From: Ilex aquifolium
Taxonomy: Eukaryota; Streptophyta; Magnoliopsida; Aquifoliales; Aquifoliaceae
Direction of reading: 5' to 3'
Length of the DNA: 64,000 nucleotides
Assembly (NCBI GenBank): GCA_951799425.1
Contig: OX637409.1
Location: forward strand, 21,376,460 to 21,440,459
Shown here: piece after piece, positions 1-13,238 of the stretch
How positions within the stretch are numbered: position 1 is the first letter of the stretch
Layout: every line of letters starts with the position of its first letter
The notes under the pieces: model-generated
Databases searched by the model: none
What the model was told of the DNA's origin: nothing
The model's input: only the letters and a program-made list of their open reading frames with translations
Program-made: the position numbers and the translations under genes

Positions 1-1144
1 AGTTTATGGGCCAAGTGAACCAAGCCTTTAAAAGTGTACCTTATGGTTCTCTTTGACTCTGAAATGAATAATTTCAGTCAAAAGAGTACATTATCAAAGG
101 GTTCTCTTTGATTCTGAAATGATATAAACAAGAAGATTGAAAGATAAGCACACAAACCGGAGTAAGCCCAGCTAAGTGATGTACCTCCAGAATAGGAGTT
201 CCCCTAAGCTGATCATCTTGCATCAGCTTAATTTGTACGAGTTTATTGCTGAAAGCCATCTGTAAGTAGAGGTTTTTTTTTGTCTTCCTTAATCTAAAGT
301 CTAGTGTTTGTCAGGTGTTCACAATTATTTATGTTTAAGTCCTGTTAGTCGCTTAAGGACATTTAGAGTCTTTAACTGATAAGAGAAATATCTAATATGG
401 GCTTATCTCTATATACAGTTCTCCTATCTATCTCCATAAATAGCTATCCTATCAGAAGGTATGAGCAGTCATTTTACTTTTTCACTAAATAGTCGGTTTT
501 CTCAGCTCTCTTGAGTCGATACAAACCCTAGAAAACCCATGGTTGTGTTCCCCTTTAAGCCACTCTGTTCCTGCTCATATCCACATTCTACGCAATTAGC
601 TGCTGTGTTCCCCATTTCCTGCACCAACCAGAAGCCAAACCTCATAGGAAATACTTGCTTGTTGTGACCGAAAATATAAAGGTCAGGTTGATACCAAAAT
701 ACCTTAAAAATATCGATCAACCCAAGGTACCTGAAATCATTTGTTCCCCCAGATGCCCATCTCAAATGTAAATGAGATCAAGTAGATGGCATACATCATA
801 CAGAGTTTATCTCAACAGTTGTAATCGTCTCATAAATAAAGGTATCTGAATCTTTATGCCACTATTATTCTCTTGCCCTATCTAAGCATGTCCCTAGGAT
901 TTTTATAGACATTTACAAAACCAAATTTATTTTCGACAATTTTGGGCCGTACTAAACCATTTTCTAGAACTATTGAATATTTTTTCGAGGCAGGCTTAAC
1001 AAATATGTGGATTTGTATTCACAGTTTCATGTTCAAAAGTTTCCAATTCAAGAAATTCAAAAAAAATAGTTCAAAAAGTAAATTTCATCTTAATAAAACA
1101 TACTTGGGAAGTTAAATAGCAAAGGGCAATCAGCAATTACTCAC
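1..1144 (-). other. probable intron of the IDM1-like gene; no supported exon
   Basis: The exon ending at 1145 is followed on the minus strand by a clean donor (GTGAGT), so this stretch should be intron. I looked for the conserved block that starts the acetyltransferase part of the family and found none. A short open stretch at 184-252 (minus) is preceded by an acceptor-like CTTACAG and followed by GTACAT, but its translation resembles nothing I know in this family. Confidence 0.5.
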
Positions 1145-4100
1145 ATGGAAGATAGCTACAGCTTTGGAAAGCAACAGTCTAGAATCATCAGAAGCCATTT
1201 TCCCACAAAGAAGTCTCCATCTTACATCAAGATCAATACTGCCTTCTGAACCTTTTTCCTTTTGCTTCTTCTTTATAACATCCAGCAGGGAGTCGGGAAG
1301 CTTTTCCTCTCCATCAGCTAACAGTTTTTGCAGAGCAGAATGAATCCTATTGCAATCTGTGCCACAGAACCATTTTCCCTTCGGCAATTCCTGTGATATG
1401 AACGATATAAATGAGTAATCCAGAAACCCTCTTCCTCAGCTAGGCTTGGGCAGCATAGCAGAGCTAATACAAATATTAGTAGCATATTGATCGCAGCAAT
1501 TGCGACCTTATGGGAGAATCAATGGCTGCATCTTTGATGCCTGGCATTACTAGTACATCTCACAGTTCAATATGTTCTTAAAAGACTAAAAAATTGTTTT
1601 AACGTAGAAATTTTGAAGCATCACATGTTAATGGCACCTTTAGATCATCCACATTGTGCTCCTTCAAACAGCCAACATGATATTCCTTCTCACACTATAA
1701 GAAAAATGAGTGCCATTTTAATGATTAACCACTGAAAGCTACAAAGCAATTGAAACCCCAAATATGGGGAAAAGACATAATGACGAGAAGTGTATACCTG
1801 ATCACAAAGAATGACTGTGCGTGGGCCAAATCCTGATTTGCTGAAGTCATGTCCCCTGGATGCATCAATAATATGTTCAAAAAAAGTGTAAGCTCAAACA
1901 GATTTTTAGAAAACAGAAAGGGCTGGACAAAATTCAATTGCTCTATAAGTAATTGACACCAAGTACGTGAAGAATGGAAGAATGCTACCATATATCAGCA
2001 AACTAATTATTAGGCATTAAAACTACTTTATTGTAACACGAATACTGCTCTTTCCTAGAACAGTATTTAAAATTTGTTTAAAAATATATGGTTGCCCTGA
2101 TCAAGAAGGAAAACAAATTACCGTTACATAAGAGAGTGCTTCAATTATTGAAGTAAAAGACCATTGACCAGCACAATATGACAAAAGACCCATGAGGGTG
2201 ACCTTGCATCAGAAAGAAAATGAAATTTCGCTGTAAGAAGCTTATGACTATCGGCCATCGGACCATACATGAGATGGGATGATCTATTATAGCAATAAAA
2301 TCATGCTACGGTAGTAACCTAAGAAGCAAGAAAACCTCCGCCATTTCACCGAAATTTTCTCGATTCATTTTGATCTCTCATGATTTTGTTGTTTGAGAAT
2401 TTAAAACAATTAGATCCATGTTTTGTAGTTGATTATAATTTGAGTTTCCGATGCATAAATGCATACATATATATATGTACATATCTTAAGGTGTCCTCGC
2501 TATGTCTGTGCCCAAGTTATTCAAAAAAATTCGTGTTGGCAAGGCCATGTCGTGTCGTATGCATACGTGTCTATATCCATGCTTCTTAGGGTACAAAGTG
2601 TATTTTTCCCAATACATTCACAAAAGGCGTAGAACGGGGGGGCATCCGAGGAAAGATGGAGTAGATAGAACCTGCACAACATGCATCCGCCAACCTCAGC
2701 CTCAACAGTTTCAACAATACGAATGCACCGCTTATTTAATTGTTCCAGTGCATCAATTCCTGCAACTCTTCCAGCAGCAACAGCATTGGCATTATACTCC
2801 ACAAACTTTTCTTTTTGGAACATATTCTCGCAATATTTACAGTACCACTTGCCCTGGGGAATGCTTGGCAGAGAGATGCACACTGCAATTGGCAAACCAA
2901 AATTTTTTATAACAATTTATGAAGTGAAGAGGAACTTTGTGTGCTGGGTTGTAATACAACAATTAAATAAAAAAAGAAATATGACGAGGACAGAGCTCCA
3001 TCAGTTCGTTGTGTTAGAATTCAATACAACTTAGAGAAATGAACAAAAAAAAAAGCTACTATAGAAAACACAAAAATGCACATAAGGCATAAGAAAGTGC
3101 GCGAAAGCATAAATATAATGCCTCAACGGCTTTATTCTCTCATATTAAATTGTAGTTTGATAGTTAAACAACTCAAAAAAATCACCTCATTTCATAGGAG
3201 AATGAATCATCAGGAGTATAAAGTCACAGCAAATCAATAAAATCCAAGTAGCCATAATCTAGAGAGAGACATTCACCTGTGTGAAAAGCTCTTGGGCAAG
3301 TATCGCAACATAAAAGATCCCCTCCATCTGCACATATGGAGCAAAGATCATCATTTTCTTCTGCAGAAAACTTCCGATCTTTTGAAAGACTGATTGAATA
3401 CTCATGGAGGGACACCCCATTGGACGTATATATGTATTGGAAACTGCCAAAACAGGACAAGCACTGGTATGAGCAACAAATGCTACTAATAGAAATTCAA
3501 AGAACTTAAAAAAATTGTTTTCTGAGACCTCCGACCTAATGATCAGGTGGTCCTGGACGCTGGCACTTGCCACTTATATCAGCCCATGTGGCAAAAAAAA
3601 AAAATATGTTCATGACTACAAATGGCAGGGCCAATGTGACCACTCTTTTACCAAACCTTCAAAAAATTTGGAAATAAACACTCACGGTTTGCGCCGCGAA
3701 GCCCATCCAGCATGAGCTTCAAATTGCGAGGGGCTTATCTGTTCAAAAAGGTAAAGCAGGTCAACATAATATGCAGATAATATATGATTTGCAGGCAATA
3801 ATAGTACCTCACTGTTGCAGCAAAAGCAGAAGATTCCAAAACCTTTCTTATAACCCTCAAGTAATTTCTGCCCAACAACAAATAACTAATCAGAAAGAAG
3901 TTGAATAAGGGGACATTATTGCCAAAGCTTATTCTATTGCTTCTGAGAAAAAAAATAACAGAGCACCTGATTGTCAGTGCATCTAAAAACTGTGGAAGTG
4001 GAAACACTTCCTTCCAATAAATACAACACCCCCCTCCCCGCCCCCCCCAAAAAAAACCCCAACAAAAAAAAACAGAGAGAGAGAGAGAGAGAAAGGAAGA

Positions 4101-7100
4101 AGACTGCCGATCTTAAATTGCAATAACCTGTCCACGACCATAATAACCTAATGCAGTTCCCTCAGGCAGTCCCTCTTCCTCAAATACCAACTTATGCATC
4201 CGCAGATCTCTGGACAAAAAGACAAAAACCAGTAAAGTTTTCAGTGCCCTGGGTAAAAAAAGCTCAAAGAAAAACTTATTATGAACGCAAAAGACAATCA
4301 GATAAAAAACCTTACTTTCGAGTTAATTTTCCCGAACCCTTAGTTCGGGATGAACCGCACAGGCGGTTAGATGACTTAGTAACGGAAACAGATATCGGAG
4401 ACCTGAAATTACCAAGTAAAATATATCAAAGTGTATTCATCGATCACTCAGCAGAAACTGATTGTGCTCTTTGAGTTCTCTAGGAAGACAGACAGACTCA
4501 CAAATGCATCACTAAAACAGCAACTCCACTGAGAATGCAATTTCACTTATTTTAGTACCAAGCATAACCCCATGAACAGGTGTTAAAACAAACTAATATA
4601 ACTTCAACAATGAGCAAATATCATGTATTTAAAAAAATCAACACACAGACATATAGAAAGAAGATAAACAACTGAGAGAAGTAATTCCAATGAAGTGAAA
4701 AGAATGCCAATGCAATAATAATTTGCTAACGATATTTGGAAGCTCTAATATAAGTTTGCAACAAACTCGTCCTGCCCTAGCTACCATCACAAAAATTCTA
4801 AAGATAGCATGAATATAAGGGCACAGATACACTTCTTTGTGGATCACATAAGCCGCAATTTATCTCGGAGCCTATCAAAGCTAATTTCTTTGAAATTTAA
4901 AGGCAGATACTGCCTACAAAATTGTAAGCCACCTCAGCTTCCATAAGTCAAAAGGCCTCAATCATTAGTCTTTGGATGCATCTCTGGATGTATCTTCTCT
5001 CTCTTCCCAGGCTTAGGGGTCAAACAGATATGATGACTGATAGTGATGTCCTTGGTAGCTGGCAGGTCTTAAAGGAAGTAGAGTCTTACAGCAAAGGCAC
5101 CTAGGTACAAGATGACTTCAAAAGTAGGATCCGTTAACCAAAGGTTCAAGAGAAATGTTCCTAGAGATCTGTTTATCAAAAAACAAAGATTCGTGATTTG
5201 GCTCCCTGGATCATACATCAGAACAAAATTCATGACGCCCATTTTTTGCCAAATAAAAGGATAACTACAGTAAGAAGGGGTGAAGTTAAGGATTTTGGCA
5301 CAGACGAACCAGCTTACTGTCATGTGGGGGTTTCTATAACATAAACTCATGGAATTCACTTGGCATCTCCGCCTCTCTCCCCCATGCTCTTTGTTAACTC
5401 TTGTTCTTATGGATGGTTGTATCTGCCTATTTACATGGCTCTTCCTATTTTCGAAGTGCCATTTCTACTATTTGAAAAACAAAAAAGAAGAAGAAAAACT
5501 GCACCAGCAGAGGCACACCATATTGGAGAGAAGTCCTAATAGTTTCAGCAACTTTCCAACAAATGATCGAAATTAAGTTCCATGTGTTGTTGACACAGTT
5601 ATCAAGTGGCATCGTCATTTTTTCTTTTTAGCAATATTTTGCAACCACATATATGCATGATTATTCATGCACTCCTACTGCCAAAGTCCTGCAAATGCAT
5701 ATATACATTATTCTATTTGTTATTAGCAAATCTCGCAGCCATAAATATGTTCATTACTGATTAAAAAAATGGTGATCGCCCCGACCAACTTATTTTCAGC
5801 TGTCCCTCGACTTAATTTAACGGTAGATACTGGAGTAATTAGAATAAAACAAAGTTTGTACCAGTAGAACACAATAGGGAGAGAAGAGTCCTCGAGGACT
5901 TAACATTTTGAAAAGTATTACAGATACAATGGTGCAATGAAATTATCAAGTGACAACACCATTCTCGTTACAAATCATGCAACCGCATAGTGCATAACTA
6001 ATTTAATTTCTTATTCTTATTTCTTAAATCATGCAACCACATATAAGGGTTTTTTCTAGTTTCTATTACCAAACTTTGCAACCACATGTACACTCACCTC
6101 ATTAAGGAAAGTTTGATATTTATTTTGATCTTTACATTCTAATTCAATATTTTTAAGAATCGCAACGAATGAGAAGGCCTCATGACAATATAAACCAAGC
6201 TTGAGTGATCCAAATCATTAGATTTGGTATACGAGCTCTCCATTTACATGGACTCGGGTTCATATGTGAAGCTAACAAACGAACAAATAAACATGCACAC
6301 TAATGAGAATTCAAATTGGTAAGAGACTTGACCTAATTATCAACCAACGCTCAACTTTAGTATCATATTATATCATCTAACTAAAAATCAATTGGCAATG
6401 AATGGACAAACATAATCCTTCGATGTGGGCTAGATGCTCTCTTTACACAAAAAATATGATGTTGGTTCGAAAAGAGTTATTCTCATTCAACATTTAAATT
6501 TTCCTTCATTGGATATTGCATTAGCCAATGCACATTATTGTTCACTTGAGCAAATATCACACCCAAATCCTACATCAACTTAAGGCAACATATGCTTGAA
6601 GCATTTAATTCAATCAAAATAAAAAGGAGGATGGCACTCATCATTTACTTCAATTTACCAGAAAACCTCTTCAAACTTTCCACTAGTATGCAGCGAAATT
6701 TGGATCTCTAAGAAAAAGGTAATTGTGCATGTTACTACCGAGAAAAAGGGTTAGTAACTCAGAGCTTTCATGGATTCAGTTAAACACCAATTGTGAGATT
6801 ATTAAAAACCTAAAAAAAAAAAACTTGTTATTGTAACTAAGAGCTCCTAAAACCACTTTTTTCAAACTAAAAAATTCTTGGAAGTACGGAACCTCTAGAT
6901 CATAATATCCTTGAATGTGCCACAAAGCAACTCAATTCATCCTATGTTCTCAACCAAATAATGGGCCCCTTTGTAAACTCCGGCCTCCATTCACTGACCA
7001 AAAAGTGCACTTTATGACTTTCTTTCTGCAACACATTACATCATAAATGATAAGGCTCCCAAGGTAATCCTCATGGAAATAAGGCTCCCAAGGTAATCCT

Positions 7101-9055
7101 CAATTGTTAACTTCTAATATGTGTCCACTGAATTTTCCAGATAACAGTACTATTGGCATATCAAAAATACATCAAAGAAGTTGAAGCAATGTATAAACTA
7201 TGTGATTCCCAAAAGGGGAAAAAATCTTCGAATAAAATAAACCGAATAGTAACTGTGAGATGGACAAAGTTTGATGATATATACCTGTCGCTGTTATCAC
7301 TCATTTGAGCAGAGCAAGGTTGAGACTCTTTTAAGACCACACATGAATTGCATAGTAGCATTGTTTTACCCGTAACAGCTTCAGGCATAGACCCTACGAT
7401 GTATCAAAGAAAAATGCGTCAAATCTATAGAGAAAAGGCGGCTTGTGCAAAAGTGTAGCCTTTAAAAAAGGTGATTACAAAGAAGTAGAACCTTTGCAAT
7501 ACAGACAAAAACTAGGATTTTTTCCAGGCAAACCAGCAGTTGCCATTTGAATAGTTGCTTCCAAAGAGTCTGGCAGAGCATTTTTGCATGCAATTAACAC
7601 ATCTCGAAGGGTGCTTCCATTCTCCAAATATATATACTCTGGCGTATGTCTATTTCTACCACCAGCATGCAACTCAAATTGATTTGGGGTCACAACCTAC
7701 AGTGACCAAAGGAAATGTCTACAAAAATTAGTCTTCATTTGCATCATTAAAGCAACAATACGTTTATAATGCCATAGCACAATGATATCTTGGATGGATA
7801 TATAAAACTTACTTCAGTTCCATTGCACCTATCACAAAAACACAATATCCCAGAGCCTTTGATGATTCCTTGAAGTCCTGTTTCTGATGATCCTCTCATC
7901 TAAAATGGTTTAACAGGAGAAGAAAAACAAACAAAAAAACATACAAATCATCCAGATTGTAACTCATGCACAGAAGAATGCGAACACAAAGGAATGCAAA
8001 ATTACCATCAAACCACAAATGTACCGCACAGCTAAACCCTCTAGCAAACCAGTTCCGAGAAGCTCCTTCAAATTTGTCGGAGATCTCTTCAATTCAACCT
8101 TCTTTGACATCTTCATTTCCAACTTCTTAGCTGGATTAACCGCTGCACTCAACACATCACTCTCCGCCTCTTCATCAGTTTTCACATGATTTGTCCCCGA
8201 TGCCTCTGATACCTGCCCCTTCGATTTCAACAGTGAACGAGTAATCCGTCTCATGGGTTTCTCAACCAAAGTACTCTGTCCAATTCCATCACCGACAAGA
8301 ACTGAACATCCCACAGTTTTTCCCAATTCTGTGAAAGGCGTTTCAACTTGAACTTTTTCCACACTCTCATTGATCGGAAATTTCTCTGACTTGCTCTGTT
8401 TAACCTGATCCTCTGTCTTGGGCAAGTCTTCACACATGGATTCCAAACCTTTGTCGCTCACCTCTTCACCTATATTAACCCGTGTAGCATCCACACTCTC
8501 GTTTTCCAAACCCTTCTCGTTCTTGATTTCTACTTCATATACTGGCTTCTGCGCCACCTCCATTGGTTCTTCCTCTCTAATGGCTGATTGCACCAAATTA
8601 CTCTTTCTCTCATCATCGCTGGTAAAATCCACCACATCGCTCTTGGGCTCCTCCTCTTCACCCACCATATCCAACTTCTCCTTATCATATCCAATCTCAT
8701 TGCCATTGTCATTCACTACAACTTCGTCATTCACTACAACTTCGTCATTCACTACAACTTCGTCATTCACAAGTTTTTCCAAATCAGCCATCAATTCATC
8801 GTCCAACGAGGTCATTTTCGCATCTTTCTTTCTTTCCTTCAAATCACAGCTCTTAACGTTCTTATGACTCGAATTATTCAAAACACCATTGATTAATACC
8901 CCAGTCTGAGACCTCGTCACTCGTTTCCGACCTAGCAACACCGCACATTCCGATTGTTGCTTCATCATCAAGGCAAATTCGCGCTTATTACCCCTCCGAA
9001 TCGAAGAAACCAAAAGCTCATCTGACTTCGCATCGTTAGCCATTGAAAACTTCAA
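1145..9055 (-). CDS. IDM1-like PHD-finger / acyl-CoA N-acyltransferase protein, 3' part outside window
   Basis: Thirteen coding exons can be joined (high to low): 9055-8006, 7899-7813, 7696-7492, 7393-7285, 4402-4316, 4209-4128, 3867-3808, 3738-3686, 3443-3277, 2882-2672, 1855-1798, 1694-1638, 1390-1145. All introns are GT-AG and the phases close to 824 codons. The N-terminus (residues 1-350) is acidic and low complexity. Two related cysteine-rich repeats follow, ending in [10 protein letters not shown] (about 351-395) and [10 protein letters not shown] (about 541-575). PHD finger 1 ([18 protein letters not shown], about 609-655) comes next, then PHD finger 2 (GCMLCRGHDF ... [15 protein letters not shown], about 700-752). 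This order is that of the IDM1/ROS4 family, nuclear PHD proteins whose founding member acetylates histone H3 and promotes active DNA demethylation. The GNAT domain that should follow is not seen before the left edge. A second in-frame ATG at 9043 ([10 protein letters not shown]) is an equally good start. Function is by family only. Confidence 0.88.
4403..7284 (-). other. large intron (2.9 kb) of the IDM1-like gene
   Basis: The flanking exons join in phase (AG|G gives Arg), so the whole interval is one intron. It is AT-rich and holds no convincing coding sequence. It contains diverged internal duplications (5525-5700 resembles 5885-6000 and 6030-6090, sharing a 'gcaaccacat' motif) and a perfect 22 bp direct repeat at 7052-7073 and 7081-7102. 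These look like remains of small repeats. Confidence 0.6.
8708..8771 (-). repeat. 18-bp in-frame coding tandem repeat (NDEVVV x3)
   Basis: Three identical 18 bp units and a partial fourth lie inside the first exon of the IDM1-like gene. They encode Asn-Asp-Glu-Val-Val-Val three times, followed by NDN. Because the unit is a multiple of three, copy-number change would keep the frame. The repeat sits in the acidic, probably disordered N-terminal region, so length variation is likely to be tolerated. Confidence 0.92.
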
Positions 9056-9440
9056 TCAATCAACAAGCACACACAAGCATCTGAGGTCAAACTTCAAGCC
9101 TCTGTGATTACCAACAAACCCTAGAAACCCAAACGAAAGCCTAGGGTTTCCGGATTGAAATAGATAAACAAAAAACGACTGTCACGCAAGACGATATATG
9201 TATTTATATATCAGTCCGAAGTTCGGAGATTGAATTCCAAGAAATCAAGTCCAAGTCGAAGAACAAATTGACATTGAGAATGAAAATTAGGTTTCCGATG
9301 AAAGGGTAAAGACGAGACGTTGCGCTGGTAAGAGACAGAGAGAGAGAGAGAGAAGAAAGAAGCAGACGGCCTTAAGTTTTTCCTATGCCTAAAACACCCC
9401 TGAGTAATAACTTTTGGCGTTTGAAAATCCATTATTTGTT
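9056..9440 (-). promoter_or_regulatory. 5' leader / promoter region of the IDM1-like gene
   Basis: On the minus strand a CT-rich run (complement of the GA run at 9337-9354), typical of plant 5' leaders, lies about 290 bp before the ATG. A TATA-like TATATAAATA at about 9195-9206 is closer to the ATG. The two signals conflict, so the transcription start cannot be fixed: either the CT run is leader and the TATA-like motif lies inside the 5' UTR, or the shorter promoter is used. Confidence 0.4.
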
Positions 9441-11103
9441 ATTAAGCCGCAATAATTTGGAGGTTTCTATAAGTACCCCCACCTTAGAAACTTTTACAAT
9501 GGCTTAACTACATCTTTTGTACATAGACTAATAATAATTTAGTGTTTAAAGATATTTTATAATACTATAAATTGAACATTAATCATGTAATATTTATATT
9601 TTAAATAATATTTAAAATTAAAATACACATAGAGAAAATAAAGAGAGGTAGGAAAAAAATAATAAAGAAGTAAGTATAGATTAATAAGGTTAAAATGGAA
9701 ATAATTAAAATTTTATAGCAATGGATCGATGACATTAGAAGTTAGAATAAGTTAGAACAAAAACAAGGTTAGATTATAGGTGCAATAAGGCATCTTTGTA
9801 CCAGCATCACATGCTTTCTTCAAGTGCCTTGGCAACTTAGTCTAGTTGAACTTGTTTCGACCCATAAACGCATATAATTTTTCTAAGTTTAACTGAACTT
9901 GTGTATAATCAGATCAAATAAATCTCAAAAGAACAAAAATAAAAAAGAAAAGGCAACAATGAAAAACTAAAAAATAAAGAATTTTGAAGAAGTAAAACTT
10001 TGAGGGCACATTTCATAAGCAACAAGGTTTATTATGGGCATGAAAACAAAACCCAAAAAATCATGGGATAGTTTCGTCAATGTGAGATATTTTGGGGGTT
10101 AACCCAATCGTTATTTCTCTTTCTAATATTCTTTTGTATTTCGTTTCTCAAAAAACTCTCGTGGCGCGCAAAAAGAACCTCCAACGTCACCGACTCGAGA
10201 GTAACGGGATTAGGGCTTTAAATGGAATGGCCCGGGTCGGGTTGAGTTTGTATTTTTTTTGGGTAAGTGGGTTGAGTTTGTATTTTATTTAAGCCGTACT
10301 ATGTCAAAACGTGTTCAATTTATATTCGCCATATTTATTTTTTTAAAGAATATTTTTTATGTGCAAATTTTATCCCACTTCGACTAAATTTTTAAAAGTA
10401 TTTGAGTATATATATATTCTAATGTTATCTAACATTTGAGGTAAAGTAAAACCTTAGGACTCTCACGTGCACAGGGATGAAACAAGCGGAAGAGATACGA
10501 ATTTCTAAAGTATAATTTTTTAGAAGTTATTTTTTTAATTAATTTTAATAGTTATTATCTTATTAAATATGAGAGTAATTATAGAATATTAAACACCTAT
10601 ATTTTTTGTATATATATTTATATATTTCAATATAGATATATACCCTGATCAAAAAAAATATATAGATATATACAATCTGAATATCTTATATTCTTCTCTA
10701 TTGTATAAATTTCTGGGCAATATTAAAATATGTCGTATGAAATTTCTACTTAATTGCCGTTCACTTTATTTTTCGAATTCTATTTTTCAACATTTTCTTA
10801 TATCATTAGATTTGTACCACATCATATTTATGTTGTATGTAAATCGCGTTTACCAGATTCGTCTCGTGTTTAATTGAATTTGTGTTAATTCATTTATTTG
10901 ACTTGTCCAACATGTCCGACTTTTTACTACCTGAACAAACTAAGACTCAACAAAACCACATTAATTTTATATTGATTTTATATCGAGTTCGCAAGTGGTG
11001 TTAAATTAACAGACTTAAACGAGATTCACAGAGTCTTTAATCTATTATCTCTAAACTTTTCGTAATAATAAATCATCTTTCTTATAATTCAAATATAATT
11101 TAA
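9441..11103. other. AT-rich intergenic DNA without genes
   Basis: No coding sequence is supported. Sequence at 10840-11090 contains strings such as 'tgtgttaattcatttatttgac' type phrases that recall the hAT-like family at 12684-13230, in a more decayed form. The rest is simple AT-rich spacer with short AT repeats around 10600-10680. Confidence 0.45.
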
Positions 11104-11665
11104 TGATACACAAAAATGGATTTATACACAATCAACAGTCGAATAATTAATATGGGTAATAAATACAGTAAATATAAAGGTGAAATCAACACAGGCAACA
11201 CACAGATATAGAGTGGTTCGGTCAAGATGACCTACTCCACTTTGAAGGCGGCAATGGTGGGCGGAAGACTTTATTGATAAAGTAGTTGAGAGGAGAGCAC
11301 GAGTAAACTCTAGGTATGATGAGGTAGCTATGAGAGAGATAGTTGTATGTGGGATGTAGAGATGTGCCCCTCTCGTGGGGAGGGCTTATAATTTATAGAT
11401 ATAGAGCATTGGTTGAGGCAGTGACGTAATGGGTAGGTGTCTAATCCTTCAGGAAAGATAATTACAACTAGGATAAGTACAATTAAAGATAGTCTTCATT
11501 TAGGAGAGTGGTTATCCCAATAATTACTCCCCACGTGCAATAATTCTTCTGGACTCCTTAGGTTTTGGTCTGAGTCGAATTCATGAACTAGGCTTGATCT
11601 GCCTTTTAGCTAATTTGGGCTTACTTAATTAATTAGGTCTGACCCAGTTGAACCTGAGCTCATCA
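11104..11665 (-). mobile_element. degenerate solo LTR, related to the copy at 33017-33587
   Basis: Read on the minus strand it begins TGATGAGCTC and ends TGTATCA, giving TG...CA ends. It aligns along its length with the plus-strand LTR at 33017-33587: both share the start, a TATA-like ctataaatt, a CT-rich stretch, a polyadenylation-like CAATAAA, a block about GGAGTGGAGTAGGTCA, and the tail CGACTGTTGAT. No internal gag-pol region is attached on either side. I could not find a convincing target-site duplication, in keeping with an old copy. Confidence 0.75.
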
Positions 11666-12249
11666 CAATTTATTTTTATTTTTTTATTTAACAATTAGGA
11701 GTGTCCGAACTAATTTATGTACACCTCAATTAATCTATTCTCAATATGATTAAATACAATTTATTATTATAAAGTGAATTGCACTAGAATTGCTTTGTAG
11801 AGTAATCTATTAATAAAATAAATTCAAAGAATATACTAAAAGTGATTCAAAGCTAGAAATTAAAATTTATTTAGACTAACTAAGAGAAAAAAAAAAAGAT
11901 AAAAGGATAGAAAGGATCAGAATCACATGATTGTAGACGTGGGAGAACAAGAGTAATAATAGGAAAATATTACATAACTCAAATGAAACCTAAAAATTAA
12001 AATATTTTAAAATATTCTAAAATATTATTTTCATTTAAAATATTCTAAATAAAAAGTCGATGCCTATACATATGACCGTTGGAACAAACTATGAAAATCA
12101 CGTGGTTTGCAAAAGATTTACAAATATGACCCACAAAAAAGTACAATGCCAAATTAAAGGCCAATACTTTTTTTGTAGGCATAGTAATGTCAAGTCAATT
12201 AGTTATTGGGGCAATCCAAAGCAATCAAGTTGTCTTAGCCTTGAAGTCT

Positions 12250-12683
12250 ATGGACATGTTTGTTTACCGAATTTGGACGGGGTTCAGATGGGAGATTCTA
12301 AGAAAAATAGTATGTGATATGACTTTTAAACTAGTGATTTATATTCTGGCCCATTATCGGCCCGCAATGAATAATGTATTAAAAGTCAAATATAGGGGTT
12401 TGATGAAACCTATGGTAGTTTCAAAAAATGAAAGATAGGATTTAAAGACAAAATAACTATTTTACTTCAAAAATTATTATTCTATTCACCTAATTATAAT
12501 GAATATTTTAATAAATTGAGTAATATGATTTGATATGAATCCATAGACCCTACATATATGTTACCTACCAAACATGAGATTGAATTGAGTTTTTAATTAA
12601 ATCGCATGATAAAATCCATTGAAGGGGTTTCTTAAAACCGATCCAATCCCCCTCCATATGGATCATCCAAACATGCCCTAAAG
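12250..12683. mobile_element. MITE-like element with inverted ends
   Basis: The left end reads ggacatgtttgtttaccg and the complement of the right end reads GGGCATGTTTGGATG, an imperfect terminal inverted repeat typical of small plant MITEs. The interior (about 430 bp) is non-coding. The right end abuts the hAT-like element at 12684. A 3 bp CTA may flank both ends, but that is too short to be sure. Superfamily is uncertain, perhaps PIF/Harbinger. Confidence 0.45.
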
Positions 12684-13230
12684 TAGGGGGTGACAATTGT
12701 GTTGGATCAGATCGTGTTCGTATTTTGGGTTCATATAGAGTATTAGTCAACACTAACACAACTCATTTAACTAATCGTGTTATGCTGAGTCAACCTATTT
12801 ATTTTCATGTTGTGTTCGTATTGATCTATATAACTCGTGAATAAAAAATTTAACGCTTAATTTTATGTCTAAAATTTTATTATCACTTAATTGAACTTAT
12901 GCTCATACTTTTCTATAAACTAAAAATTAACTTAATAAATATAATAATAAAAAAGTCTAAAAATATCTTTTTTTTTGGTATAATAATTAGGTCACGATTT
13001 GATAAAATATAATAAAAATTTGATATTTTATTCTTATAATGTTACTTAAAAGTGTAATCATATAAATTTCGTATTGTTCGTGTTTGTCATTAACTCAACC
13101 CATTTATTATTTGTGTTAACATGACGTGTTATACACGGGTTCGTGTTGAGAAATGATCAACTATTAATTTCGTGTCGATTTTGAGTCATATCTTCGTGTT
13201 ATGTCAGAAATTATTACTCCTACTGTCCTA
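12684..13230. mobile_element. hAT-like non-autonomous element with 8-bp target duplication
   Basis: The 8 bp string ccctaaag occurs at 12676-12683 and again at 13231-13238, exactly flanking this 547 bp segment. The left end is tagggggtgacaatt and the right end, complemented, contains taggagtaataatt. An 8 bp duplication is the hAT signature. The interior is AT-rich and non-coding. Relatives of its ends and interior appear at 27808-27960 and 36013-36191. The ends are slightly ragged, so boundaries carry a few bases of doubt. Confidence 0.6.
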
Positions 13231-13238
13231 CCCTAAAG

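Noticed and set aside
74..259. 61-codon minus-strand frame preceded by an acceptor-like site
   Set aside because: No resemblance to the missing part of the IDM1-like protein or to any family I recognise; kept only as a note in the intron entry.
502..765. 87-codon minus-strand frame
   Set aside because: Composition is not protein-like for the host gene and no splice phase fits; treated as intron.
4151..4474. 107-codon plus-strand frame
   Set aside because: It is the antisense of two real exons (4128-4209, 4316-4402) of the IDM1-like gene.
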